A stretch of 38,057 nt of DNA, from contig NZ_WTAR01000120.1 of NCBI RefSeq assembly GCF_013139515.1, positions 1 to 38,057 on the forward strand, written 5' to 3'. The translations under genes and the position numbers were made by a program. The notes under the pieces are model-generated. The model did no database searches. It saw nothing but the letters and a program-made list of their open reading frames with translations, and was not told the origin of the DNA. Of the stretch, positions 8,893-16,103 are shown in pieces (position 1 is the first letter of the stretch; each line of letters opens with the position of its first letter). The DNA is from Lutibacter sp. GTDB taxonomy: Bacteria; Bacteroidota; Bacteroidia; Flavobacteriales; Flavobacteriaceae.

Positions 8893-9753
8893 TTAGTTTA
8901 TTTTTAGTTCAATTCTTTTATTTATAGCTCTTCCTTTTTCAGTAGTTTTATTAGCAATTGGTTCAGATTCTCCTTTTGTTCGCGTTTCAATTTTAGTACT
9001 ATCAATACCATGAATCACAAAATAATCTTTCACTTTGTTGGCTCTAATTAATCCAATAATTAAATTATCTTCAAAATATCCAAGATTATCAGTATGTCCA
9101 ATTATTTCTATTTTTTTATCAGTGTATTTATTTAAATATTGCTTTAAAGAGGGTGTGAATTTTATTAAATTTTTATTTACTAATAAAGTGTCATTATTAA
9201 ATTCAATATAAAGTGTTTTGTTTTCAATACTATTTTCTAAACTATCAATAGTTGATTTTCTTAATGTGTTGATTTTTAAATAAATACCGTTATTGTAAAA
9301 ACCTTCATAGCTATATGTAAAGTTTGAGATTTTGCTATTAACTTTAATTTTTAATTCAGATAAATTAGTAGTAATTAGTTCATTTTTAACAATTTTAGCA
9401 CGTTTCAATCCTAAATTAGGTGTAGTTTCTTCTTGCAAATATTTTCCGGTAATTAATAGCTCTTTTGAATAATCATTAGTTAATATAGATATAATACTAT
9501 CTTTTAACAAAGGAAGCTTTTCAATACTAGAAACAGTTATACTACCTTTCTGAATAGTTAAACCTTCAGAATAATTATATAAAATAGTTTGTGCAGCATC
9601 AGTAACTAAAAATAAAGAATCGTTACGTATGCTTACTGTACTTGAGTCTAAATTACAGGTGTCAAAAGTTTTGAAACTAATAAAATGATGAAATGATAAG
9701 GCTATTAATACCCAAATAAAAAAAACGGTAGTAGCTTTAAAATAGTGTAGCAT
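8893..9753 (-). CDS. OmpA family protein (peptidoglycan-binding C-terminal domain)
   Basis: A 286-residue envelope protein. The N-terminus has one hydrophobic segment (TTVFFIWVLIALSFHHF) that could be an uncleaved anchor or signal peptide. The middle region (30-180) is unfamiliar and may pack as a BON-like fold (two similar beta-rich stretches). The last 100 or so residues are the OmpA domain. It contains IEIIGHTDNLGYFEDN, with the conserved D and the later R of RANKVKDYF that hold diaminopimelate, and RAINKRIELKIN at the end. It is the first gene of a two-gene minus-strand unit with the H3TH protein. Confidence 0.85.
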   Translation of the reverse strand: MLHYFKATTVFFIWVLIALSFHHFISFKTFDTCNLDSSTVSIRNDSLFLVTDAAQTILYNYSEGLTIQKGSITVSSIEKLPLLKDSIISILTNDYSKELLITGKYLQEETTPNLGLKRAKIVKNELITTNLSELKIKVNSKISNFTYSYEGFYNNGIYLKINTLRKSTIDSLENSIENKTLYIEFNNDTLLVNKNLIKFTPSLKQYLNKYTDKKIEIIGHTDNLGYFEDNLIIGLIRANKVKDYFVIHGIDSTKIETRTKGESEPIANKTTEKGRAINKRIELKIN

Positions 9754-9843
9754 GATTTATTTTTAGCACGCTAAATTTAATAATAAAAATTAATGAGCGC
9801 AAATAAAAAATACGTTAACTAACTATTTTATAGTATTAAGTTG

Positions 9844-12045
9844 CTATTTTGCTGCGGAAACTAACTCAAGTTTACTTAAAGTTGTTTTAGTTGTAAAGAC
9901 ACCATAATTAATAAAAACATTCTTTTTTTCAATTTTATCAATAGTTCCATGTGCGTTACTACCAATAATTTTAACGGTATCATTAATTTTAAAAATATAG
10001 TTTGCCTTTTGTTTTGCCACTTTATGAGCTTCACTTTTTTTAATTTCTCTAACTTTAGTAACTTCAACTAATACTTCAGTTTCAATAGTTTTAAGTTTTG
10101 TTTTTACCTTTTGCTTTTGAATTTTAACTTGTTTCTTTTCAACTTTAGTTTTTGCTAGTGGAGGATTCTTTTTTAGGTGTTTAGTTTTTTCAATTGTAAC
10201 CCAAGCATTAAAATCGGCTATCAATTGTTTTTTATTATTGGTTTGAAAATATTTATGAACTAATTCATTTGTTTTTCTTCCAAAAACAAGCATTTTTTGG
10301 TTACTATCATATAATTCTTGAAAACCTTCTAATTTTTCTTGAATTTTAAGCTGTTTCACCGATAAACTATCGGTTTGTTCAACTGCTTTTGATTTTTCTT
10401 TTTCTAAAGTTTCAGCGTTTTTTTGAAGTTTATTTCGTTCTTTTTGAAGTTTAGAAATAGTTTTATCTAATCGTACCTTTTCCCCATCAACTCGTTTTTT
10501 AGCCTTGTTAATTAAGCTAAATGGAATTCCATTTTTTTGTGCAACTTCAAATGTAAAAGAACTACCAGCTTGTCCAATAAATAACTTGTATAGTGGCATT
10601 AATGTTTTCTCATCAAACTGCATATTGGCATTAGAAACATTTTCTAATTCACTTGCCAACACTTTTAAATTAGCATAGTGTGTGGTAATAATTCCAAAAG
10701 CACCTTTTGTATAAAACTCTTCTAAAAATATTTCAGCCAAAGCACCTCCTAATTCAGGGTCACTTCCAGTTCCAAACTCATCAATTAAAAATAAGGTATT
10801 GTTGTTACAACTCCTTAAAAAATTACGCATATTTTTTAAACGATAACTATATGTACTTAATTGATTTTCAATGGATTGATTATCGCCAATATCAGTTAAA
10901 ATTTTATCAAAAAAACATGTTTTTGAGCGTTCTTCAACAGGGATTAATATGCCGCTTTGCAACATAGTTTGTAGTAAGCCAATTGTTTTAAGCGCAATAC
11001 TTTTTCCACCAGCATTAGGTCCAGAAATGACTATAATTTGTTGTTGCTTATTTAATTCAAGAGTTTGTGGTACCGTTTTTAACTTTTTTAAGTTGTTATT
11101 AATTAATAATATTGGATGATATGCATTTTTAAAATAGACTCTTTTTTCTGAAGTAATTTCAGGTAATAAACCACTAATTTTATGTGCATATTTAGCTTTT
11201 GAAGCCACAACATCTAATGTTGTTAAATAAGTTTGATAACTTATAATATTTGGAATATATGCTCTTAAAATGTTCGTTAAATCTTTTAAAATCCTAATAA
11301 CTTCTTGATGTTCTTCATACATCAAATTTTGAAGCTCTCGGCTAAATTGTAGTGTGGCTTCGGGTGCAATAAACACAATACTTCCTGTTTTAGAACTTCC
11401 AACCAAACTACCTTTTACTTTTCGTCTGTGCATAGCAGCAACAGCTAATACACGTTGGTTGTCAATAACAGATTCTCGTATTTCATCTAAATAGCCTGCG
11501 CTACTGTATTGGCTTAACGCTTTTGAAAAACTACCACCAATTTTAGACCTTATGGAATGTATATTGCTTCTTATTTGTTTAAGTAGTGCTGATGCATTGT
11601 CATTAACCTCACCAAATGAGGATATTTTTTTCTCTATATTTTCAACTATTGGTTTTTGATATTCAATTTCTTCAGAAAAAGAAAATAGAGTAGGGTAATA
11701 AAATTTAAACTTTTTTAAAAATTGAAGTAATTCAAAAATGGTTGTTGTATTGTTTACTATTTTTAAAAACGAAGGGGGTTCTAGATAACTGTTTTCAATA
11801 TTAAGCAAATGAATTTCCTTTTGAATATCATCAAAATAATGATTAGGAATTTTATTTTCGTTAATAAAGCTAGTTAAATACTCGTTTACTTGCAATAATT
11901 CAGGTTGAAGCGTTTTTAAACTCTTAAAGGGTTTAATTTGTAACACGTTACTTTTACCTAAATCAGAAATACAAAATTCACTAACTGAATTTAATACAGT
12001 CGCTAATTCTAAATCTAACAATGTTTTTTCTGAAATATTACTCAT
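9844..12045 (-). CDS. mutS2: MutS2 family DNA mismatch/recombination protein without an Smr domain
   Basis: The frame is open from 12105, but I place the start at the ATG at 12045 (MSNISEKTLLDLE), which matches the usual MutS2 beginning. A TAnnTTTG promoter element (12080 to 12073) lies between the two candidates, so an upstream start would not be transcribed. That gives 733 residues. The protein shows the MutS core and lever region, Walker A SGPNAGGKS near residue 340, and IDEFGTGSDPELGGALAE as Walker B and signature. A long coiled coil follows (about 490-580). The C-terminus is lysine-rich and ends in an SH3/KOW-like segment (INDTVKIIGSNAHGTIDKI). The Smr nuclease domain with its LDLRG motif is absent, so the common label 'endonuclease MutS2' may not hold. 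Confidence 0.88.
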   Translation of the reverse strand: MSNISEKTLLDLELATVLNSVSEFCISDLGKSNVLQIKPFKSLKTLQPELLQVNEYLTSFINENKIPNHYFDDIQKEIHLLNIENSYLEPPSFLKIVNNTTTIFELLQFLKKFKFYYPTLFSFSEEIEYQKPIVENIEKKISSFGEVNDNASALLKQIRSNIHSIRSKIGGSFSKALSQYSSAGYLDEIRESVIDNQRVLAVAAMHRRKVKGSLVGSSKTGSIVFIAPEATLQFSRELQNLMYEEHQEVIRILKDLTNILRAYIPNIISYQTYLTTLDVVASKAKYAHKISGLLPEITSEKRVYFKNAYHPILLINNNLKKLKTVPQTLELNKQQQIIVISGPNAGGKSIALKTIGLLQTMLQSGILIPVEERSKTCFFDKILTDIGDNQSIENQLSTYSYRLKNMRNFLRSCNNNTLFLIDEFGTGSDPELGGALAEIFLEEFYTKGAFGIITTHYANLKVLASELENVSNANMQFDEKTLMPLYKLFIGQAGSSFTFEVAQKNGIPFSLINKAKKRVDGEKVRLDKTISKLQKERNKLQKNAETLEKEKSKAVEQTDSLSVKQLKIQEKLEGFQELYDSNQKMLVFGRKTNELVHKYFQTNNKKQLIADFNAWVTIEKTKHLKKNPPLAKTKVEKKQVKIQKQKVKTKLKTIETEVLVEVTKVREIKKSEAHKVAKQKANYIFKINDTVKIIGSNAHGTIDKIEKKNVFINYGVFTTKTTLSKLELVSAAK

Positions 12046-12054
12046 AAAAAATAG

Positions 12055-12062
12055 TACTTTTG
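12055..12062 (+). promoter_or_regulatory. -7 promoter element for ung
   Basis: TACTTTTG is an exact TAnnTTTG match 41 bases before the ung ATG. It lies inside the upstream region of mutS2 and points toward the opposing mutS2 promoter. Confidence 0.55.
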
Positions 12063-12072
12063 AAAAGTTAAG

Positions 12073-12102
12073 CAAAAGTATAAATTTAAGCCGAATAGCA
12101 AT
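12073..12102 (-). promoter_or_regulatory. Promoter for mutS2, face to face with the ung promoter
   Basis: On the minus strand ATTG (12102-12099) is followed 18 bases later by TACTTTTG (12080-12073), close to the Bacteroidetes consensus. The two -7 boxes (12055-12062 and 12073-12080) form a perfect 8-bp inverted repeat with a 10-base spacer. Confidence 0.55.
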
Positions 12103-12103
12103 C

Positions 12104-12769
12104 ATGAAATTGATAATAGCTGATAGTTGGAAAATCCGTCTAAATACTGAATTTGAAAAGCCTTATTTTAAAGAACTTACACATTTTGTAGCAAATGAAT
12201 ACGAAGTAAATACATGTTATCCTCCTGAAAAACAGATTTTTGAGGCATTTAATTTATGTTCTTTTGAAGATTTAAAAGTAGTAATTATTGGACAAGATCC
12301 ATATCATGGCGAAGGACAAGCTAACGGATTGTGTTTTAGTGTTAATAATGCTATTACGCATCCACCTTCATTAAAAAACATATTTAAAGAAATTAAAGCT
12401 GATATTAAAATTCCAAATCCAGAAAGTGGAAATTTAGAACGTTGGGCAAAACAAGGCGTCTTGCTTTTAAATGCTACTTTAACAGTAAAAGCACATGAAG
12501 CAGGCTCGCATCAAAAAAAAGGATGGGAACAATTTACCGATGCAGTAATATCTTTAATTTCTGAAGAAAAAGAAAATGTAGTGTTCTTACTTTGGGGAGG
12601 TTATGCACAAAAAAAAGGTAAAAAAATTGACAGCAAGAAGCATTGCGTTTTAACAAGTGGACATCCATCTCCATTAAGTGCTAACAGAGGCTTTTGGTTT
12701 GGAAACAACCATTTTAGCACTACAAATAACTATTTAAAAAGTAAAGGGATAAGCACCTTAGAATGGTGA
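12104..12769 (+). CDS. ung: Uracil-DNA glycosylase, family 1
   Basis: This 221-residue enzyme removes uracil from DNA in base excision repair. The water-activating motif GQDPYHG places the catalytic aspartate at D65. The minor-groove loop HPSPLS starts at H187 and is followed by RGFWFGNNHFS. PPSLKNIFKEI is the other conserved family segment. Length is normal (E. coli Ung has 229). It is divergent from mutS2, with only 58 bases between the two chosen start codons, so two repair genes share one compact promoter region. Confidence 0.97.
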   Translation: MKLIIADSWKIRLNTEFEKPYFKELTHFVANEYEVNTCYPPEKQIFEAFNLCSFEDLKVVIIGQDPYHGEGQANGLCFSVNNAITHPPSLKNIFKEIKADIKIPNPESGNLERWAKQGVLLLNATLTVKAHEAGSHQKKGWEQFTDAVISLISEEKENVVFLLWGGYAQKKGKKIDSKKHCVLTSGHPSPLSANRGFWFGNNHFSTTNNYLKSKGISTLEW

Positions 12770-12830
12770 TAATTGTCATAAAGAAATTATGTAATTAATG
12801 TTACTTTTACTTCAAATTAAATTATAAAAA

Positions 12831-13550
12831 ATGAAAAATAATATACAATTTTTTGCAGTAATTTTTAGTGTTTTAGTACTAGTGAGTTGTAAAGAAAAAG
12901 AAAACTATAAAAAAATGCCTTTAAAAGAGGCCAAAGCAACATCTAATGTGCATAAAATAGTTGTTAAAGAAACTTTAAATGGTGGCGGTTATACCTATTT
13001 AAATGTTAATGAAGAAGGAAATAGTTACTGGATGGCAATTCCAAATACACCCGTAACAATTGGTGAAACTTATTTTTATGAAGGTGGAATGGTTATGAAA
13101 AATTTTGAAAGCAAAGAATTGAATAAAACTTTTGATTTTATAACTTTTAGTGAAGGTATTAGAACAACGGAAGTTGCTAAAGTTGTAAAACAAAAGAATC
13201 CACACACAAACTCTGAGGTTTCTAAAGTTGAAGAAGTTATTAAGATTGAAAAGCCAAAAAATGGAACTTCATTAAATGAATTATTTTCAGCAAAGAAAAC
13301 TTTTTCTGCAAAAACAATTATAGTAAAAGGGAATGTTATAAAAGTAAATAATGGAATTATGAGTAAAAATTGGGTTCATATTAGTGATGGCACTCAGTTT
13401 GAAGGTGAAAAAAGTTTAACCGTAACTACGCTTGAAACCGTTAAAGTTGGTGATGTTATTACTTTTAAAGGAATCATAATTTTAGATAAAGATTTCGGCC
13501 AAGGATATGTATATCCTATCTTAATGGAAGAAGGTGAAATAATAAAATAG
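12831..13550 (+). CDS. Lipoprotein with C-terminal OB-fold-like domain
   Basis: A 239-residue predicted lipoprotein. The signal peptide ends in the lipobox LVSC with the acylated cysteine at residue 20, followed by KEKEN. The middle region (40-110) holds a GY-containing beta segment. The C-terminal part (about 150-239) reads VIVKGNVIKVNNGIMSKNW-like, then VHISDGT, VKVGDVITFKGI and a final strand. That pattern is typical of small OB-fold domains found in periplasmic and lipid-anchored proteins of Bacteroidetes. A near-consensus -7 box (TACTTTTA, 12802-12809) precedes it. Ligand and partner are unknown. Confidence 0.8.
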   Translation: MKNNIQFFAVIFSVLVLVSCKEKENYKKMPLKEAKATSNVHKIVVKETLNGGGYTYLNVNEEGNSYWMAIPNTPVTIGETYFYEGGMVMKNFESKELNKTFDFITFSEGIRTTEVAKVVKQKNPHTNSEVSKVEEVIKIEKPKNGTSLNELFSAKKTFSAKTIIVKGNVIKVNNGIMSKNWVHISDGTQFEGEKSLTVTTLETVKVGDVITFKGIIILDKDFGQGYVYPILMEEGEIIK

Positions 13551-13576
13551 GATTTAGTACAGTTTGTTAATTTAAT

Positions 13577-13616
13577 AAAAGACTGGTTAAGAATTTAAAA
13601 TTTAACCAGTCTTTTC
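13577..13616. terminator. Bidirectional terminator between the lipoprotein gene and ftcD
   Basis: A perfect 14-bp stem (AAAAGACTGGTTAA at 13577-13590, TTAACCAGTCTTTT at 13602-13615) has an A tract on one side and a T tract on the other. It lies between convergent genes, so it can serve both. Confidence 0.8.
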
Positions 13617-13637
13617 ATGTTTTTAAATATAGAATGT

Positions 13638-15329
13638 TTACATTTTTTTATCAATAAAAATCATCACATCTCTTTCTATTGCAATGGTTTTTGTATAAAT
13701 AGCTTTTGCACGTGTTAAAATAGCATCCGCAAAAACTCTATCTTTAATATCTTTTGCATTTATACGAACATTAAAATAAGCACCAATAACAGCTGTTCTA
13801 GCGCATAAAACACCAACACCAGTGTCTGAGAGTGAACTTTGCAAACCATCTTTTAACATGGCTTGCATAACTTCCATTGAATTAAATGCTGTTTCCATCA
13901 CTTGAAATGGTATTTCAGTAGCATATTTGGTAGCGTTTTCAACGGCTAGTTTACGAGCTTCTACTTCTTCAGGGTTAGATTTTGGCATTCTAAAACCTTC
14001 AATAATTTTATTAAACGCATTGGTATCTTCATCAACTAAATACAACAGTTTATTTTTATATGCTTGTCCTTTTTCAGCCCAATTAGAGTAAAATTCCCAT
14101 TTATCATCCCAACCAGCTTTATGAGCTGATAAATTAGCAACCATAGTTCCCAAAGAAACACCTAAAGTACCAACATAGGCAGCAATTGAACCACCTCCAG
14201 GAGCCATAGATTCACCTGCAGTTTCTTCAGCAAAGCCACTCATAGTAAAATCAACTAATTTTTTAGTATCGTCTTTTAATAAATATTCAATGATTTTTTC
14301 TTGTGGATTGAACGGTTTTAAATCATCCAAACCTAAAGATTTTACAGCAATTTTAATTTTCTCCTCTTCTGAAATTCCTAGTGAACGTTCTTGTTTACGT
14401 AAAAAATAATCTCCAGCATCTAACATGGCTTGTAAAGGAATTAAGCCAATTAATTCAGAACCCGTAACACGTAAACCTCTTTCAATGGCAGATTTAACAG
14501 TCTCATCAAAAGCAACGTGCATGGAAGTAATATTTATATTGGTTAAATTGTATGAGATTTGTGCAATTCCATATTCATCAATATACCAACCAATACCTTT
14601 TACCGCTTTTAATTTTCCTGGAATACGAATAGGTTCTCCATTAGTATCTAATAATTTTTTTCCAGTAGCAGGATTTCCTTCACGTTGTACTCTCCCAGCT
14701 TCACGAATGTCAAACGCAATAGCATTGGCTCTTCTGGTTGAAGTTGTGTTTAAATTTACGTTGTAAGCAATTAAAAAATCACGTGCAGAAATAGCTGTAC
14801 AACCAGATTTAGCAATACTTGCATTAAATTGAGAAGGACCAAAGTCTGGTTTCCAAGCAGGATTTATTAATTTTTCTTTCAATCCTTCATATTCACCTGA
14901 ACGGCAATTCGCTAAGTTGATTCGCTTTGGTTCTTTTGCTGCGTTTTCGTAAAAATAACCAGGAATACCTAGTTCTTTTCCAACGCGTTCACCTAATTGA
15001 TGTGCAAAAACAGCCGTTTCTTCTAAAGTTATTCCAGAAATTGGGACTAACGGACAAACATCAGTTGCTCCAAAGCGTGGATGTTCACCACTATGTTTGC
15101 TCATATCAATTAATTCAGCCGCTTTTTTAATTAATTTAAAGGCCGCATCAATCACATTTTTTGGTTCGCCAACAAAAGTAATTACAGTTCTATTTGTTGC
15201 ATTTCCAGGATCAATATCTAACAGTTTAATGCCTTCAACAGTTTCAACAACGGCTGCAATAGCGTTAATTTTTACCAAATCTCTTCCTTCACTAATATTT
15301 GGGACACACTCAATTAATTGTTTGTTCAT
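13638..15329 (-). CDS. ftcD: Bifunctional glutamate formimidoyltransferase / formimidoyl-THF cyclodeaminase
   Basis: A 563-residue fusion that moves the formimino group from formiminoglutamate (histidine breakdown) to tetrahydrofolate and then deaminates it. The formiminotransferase part (about 1-330) opens with LIECVPNISEGRD and carries H83 in HSGEHPRFGATD. The cyclodeaminase part (about 350-560) contains SMAPGGGSIAAYVGTLG. I start it at the ATG at 15329; the frame extends three codons to a TTG at 15338, but ATG-N-K-Q matches the family. A -7 element (TAAATTTG, 15357 to 15350) is suitably placed. Other hut genes are absent from the window, so the rest of the pathway must lie elsewhere. Confidence 0.95.
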   Translation of the reverse strand: MNKQLIECVPNISEGRDLVKINAIAAVVETVEGIKLLDIDPGNATNRTVITFVGEPKNVIDAAFKLIKKAAELIDMSKHSGEHPRFGATDVCPLVPISGITLEETAVFAHQLGERVGKELGIPGYFYENAAKEPKRINLANCRSGEYEGLKEKLINPAWKPDFGPSQFNASIAKSGCTAISARDFLIAYNVNLNTTSTRRANAIAFDIREAGRVQREGNPATGKKLLDTNGEPIRIPGKLKAVKGIGWYIDEYGIAQISYNLTNINITSMHVAFDETVKSAIERGLRVTGSELIGLIPLQAMLDAGDYFLRKQERSLGISEEEKIKIAVKSLGLDDLKPFNPQEKIIEYLLKDDTKKLVDFTMSGFAEETAGESMAPGGGSIAAYVGTLGVSLGTMVANLSAHKAGWDDKWEFYSNWAEKGQAYKNKLLYLVDEDTNAFNKIIEGFRMPKSNPEEVEARKLAVENATKYATEIPFQVMETAFNSMEVMQAMLKDGLQSSLSDTGVGVLCARTAVIGAYFNVRINAKDIKDRVFADAILTRAKAIYTKTIAIERDVMIFIDKKM

Positions 15330-15349
15330 TTGTATCAAAATTTTATGTT

Positions 15350-15357
15350 CAAATTTA
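15350..15357 (-). promoter_or_regulatory. -7 promoter element for ftcD
   Basis: The minus strand reads TAAATTTG, an exact TAnnTTTG match 20 bases before the ATG at 15329. Confidence 0.5.
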
Positions 15358-15440
15358 AGGTGTTAATTTGATTTTAGATGCTACTATTTTTAAATAATTG
15401 CTGCAGATATTAACTGATTGTATTATTTAATGCTATTTTT

Positions 15441-15532
15441 GATGAGTTCTCGATACGCTTTGCTACTCGAACTCACGAATAAAGTTAAAACGTCACTTCG
15501 AGTGATTTTTGAAAAAAAGTGTATCGAGAAGT
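15441..15532. repeat. Nested palindromic repeat, copy 1 upstream of the GIY-YIG gene
   Basis: Outer arms TTCTCGATAC (15447-15456) and GTATCGAGAA (15521-15530) are perfect 10-base inverted repeats. Inner arms ACTCGAACT (15465-15473) and ACTTCGAGT (15495-15503) pair with one mismatch. The inner loop carries GAATAAAGTTAAAAC, which recurs in copies 2 and 3. Confidence 0.85.
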
Positions 15533-15536
15533 AATG

Positions 15537-15627
15537 ATGAGTTCTTAATATGCTGAGCTACTTGAACTGATGAATAAAGTTAAAACGTCACTTCGAGTGG
15601 TTTTTGAAAAAAATTGTATCGAGAAGT
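15537..15627. repeat. Nested palindromic repeat, copy 2 upstream of the GIY-YIG gene
   Basis: A direct repeat of copy 1 at a 96-base offset; both begin with GATGAGTTCT. The right half is conserved (GTCACTTCGAGTG at 15587-15599, GTATCGAGAAGT at 15616-15627). The left outer arm has decayed (TTCTTAATAT) and the inner left arm has one change (ACTTGAACT). It ends 16 bases before the GIY-YIG start codon. Confidence 0.85.
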
Positions 15628-15643
15628 ATTTTGAAACTAAATT

Positions 15644-15940
15644 ATGATAAAAAAAAGCTATGTATATATGCTTAAATGTTCAGATAATACTTATTATACA
15701 GGAGTTACTAGTAATTTAGATATACGATTAAGTCAACATGAATCAGGTTTTTATAAAAACAGTTATACCCATCAAAGGAGACCCGTAGAATTAGTTTTTT
15801 ATGCTGAGTTTACAGATATAACTATTGCAATTGAGAAAGAAAAACAATTAAAAAAGTGGTCTAAAGAAAAAAAAGAAGCTTTAATCAATAATGAATATGA
15901 TAGTTTAATTAATTTAGCAAAAAAGAAGTTCAAAAAGTGA
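15644..15940 (+). CDS. Small stand-alone GIY-YIG nuclease
   Basis: A 98-residue single-domain protein of the UvrC/YhbQ-like GIY-YIG superfamily. Visible motif parts are YVYMLKC at residues 6-12 (GIY equivalent), YYTGVT at 17-22 (YIG equivalent), the conserved arginine at R28 in LDIRLSQHE, and the metal-binding glutamate among E64/E66 in IEKEKQLKKW. The C-terminus is lysine-rich. There is no extra DNA-binding domain, so specificity would have to come from the fold itself or a partner. It is wrapped on both sides by copies of one palindromic repeat. Members of this family often occur in several copies in flavobacterial genomes. A role in nicking or maintaining these repeats is an attractive inference but not shown. 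Confidence 0.9.
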   Translation: MIKKSYVYMLKCSDNTYYTGVTSNLDIRLSQHESGFYKNSYTHQRRPVELVFYAEFTDITIAIEKEKQLKKWSKEKKEALINNEYDSLINLAKKKFKK

Positions 15941-15950
15941 AGTGTTCTCG

Positions 15951-16062
15951 TTCTCGATACAATTTTAAAACAAATGCTATTTGTTTTAAAATCACTCGAA
16001 CTGACGAATAAAGTTAAAACGTCACTTCGAGTGATTTTTGATGAAAAATTGTATAGAGAAGT
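15951..16062. repeat. Nested palindromic repeat, copy 3 downstream of the GIY-YIG gene
   Basis: Arms are TTCTCGATAC (15951-15960), ACTCGAACT (15994-16002), ACTTCGAGT (16024-16032) and GTATAGAGAA (16051-16060). The order and orientation match copies 1 and 2. The left interval is longer than in copy 1 because it holds an extra perfect hairpin (15962-15992). Confidence 0.85.
15962..15992. repeat. Perfect 14-bp hairpin inside repeat copy 3
   Basis: ATTTTAAAACAAAT (15962-15975) and ATTTGTTTTAAAAT (15979-15992) are exact reverse complements around a GCT loop. It lies 21 bases past the GIY-YIG stop. No T tract follows, so it is not a standard terminator. Confidence 0.85.
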
Positions 16063-16103
16063 GTTTAAAATAACATGTTGAATATTTTATAAAATTAAAA
16101 AAA

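Larger units (their letters stand above)
15441..16062. mobile_element. Candidate GIY-YIG nuclease / palindromic repeat unit
   Basis: A compact unit: two palindromic repeats, then a 98-residue GIY-YIG gene, then one palindromic repeat in the same orientation. Only about 16 bases separate repeat from gene upstream and 10 downstream. The same repeat family recurs as inverted pairs at 36.6-36.95 kb, about 20 kb away. I see no transposase, terminal target-site duplication or integrase. Calling it mobile is an inference from layout, by analogy with REP sequences and their RAYT transposases. Confidence 0.4.

Noticed and set aside
12046-12105. Upstream mutS2 start adding 20 hydrophobic residues
   Set aside because: The extension lies over the mutS2 promoter element, starts at the edge of ung, and is not part of the usual MutS2 N-terminus.
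15441-16062. Classical insertion sequence around the GIY-YIG gene
   Set aside because: No transposase and no target-site duplication are visible. The flanking repeats are in the same orientation instead of forming terminal inverted repeats.
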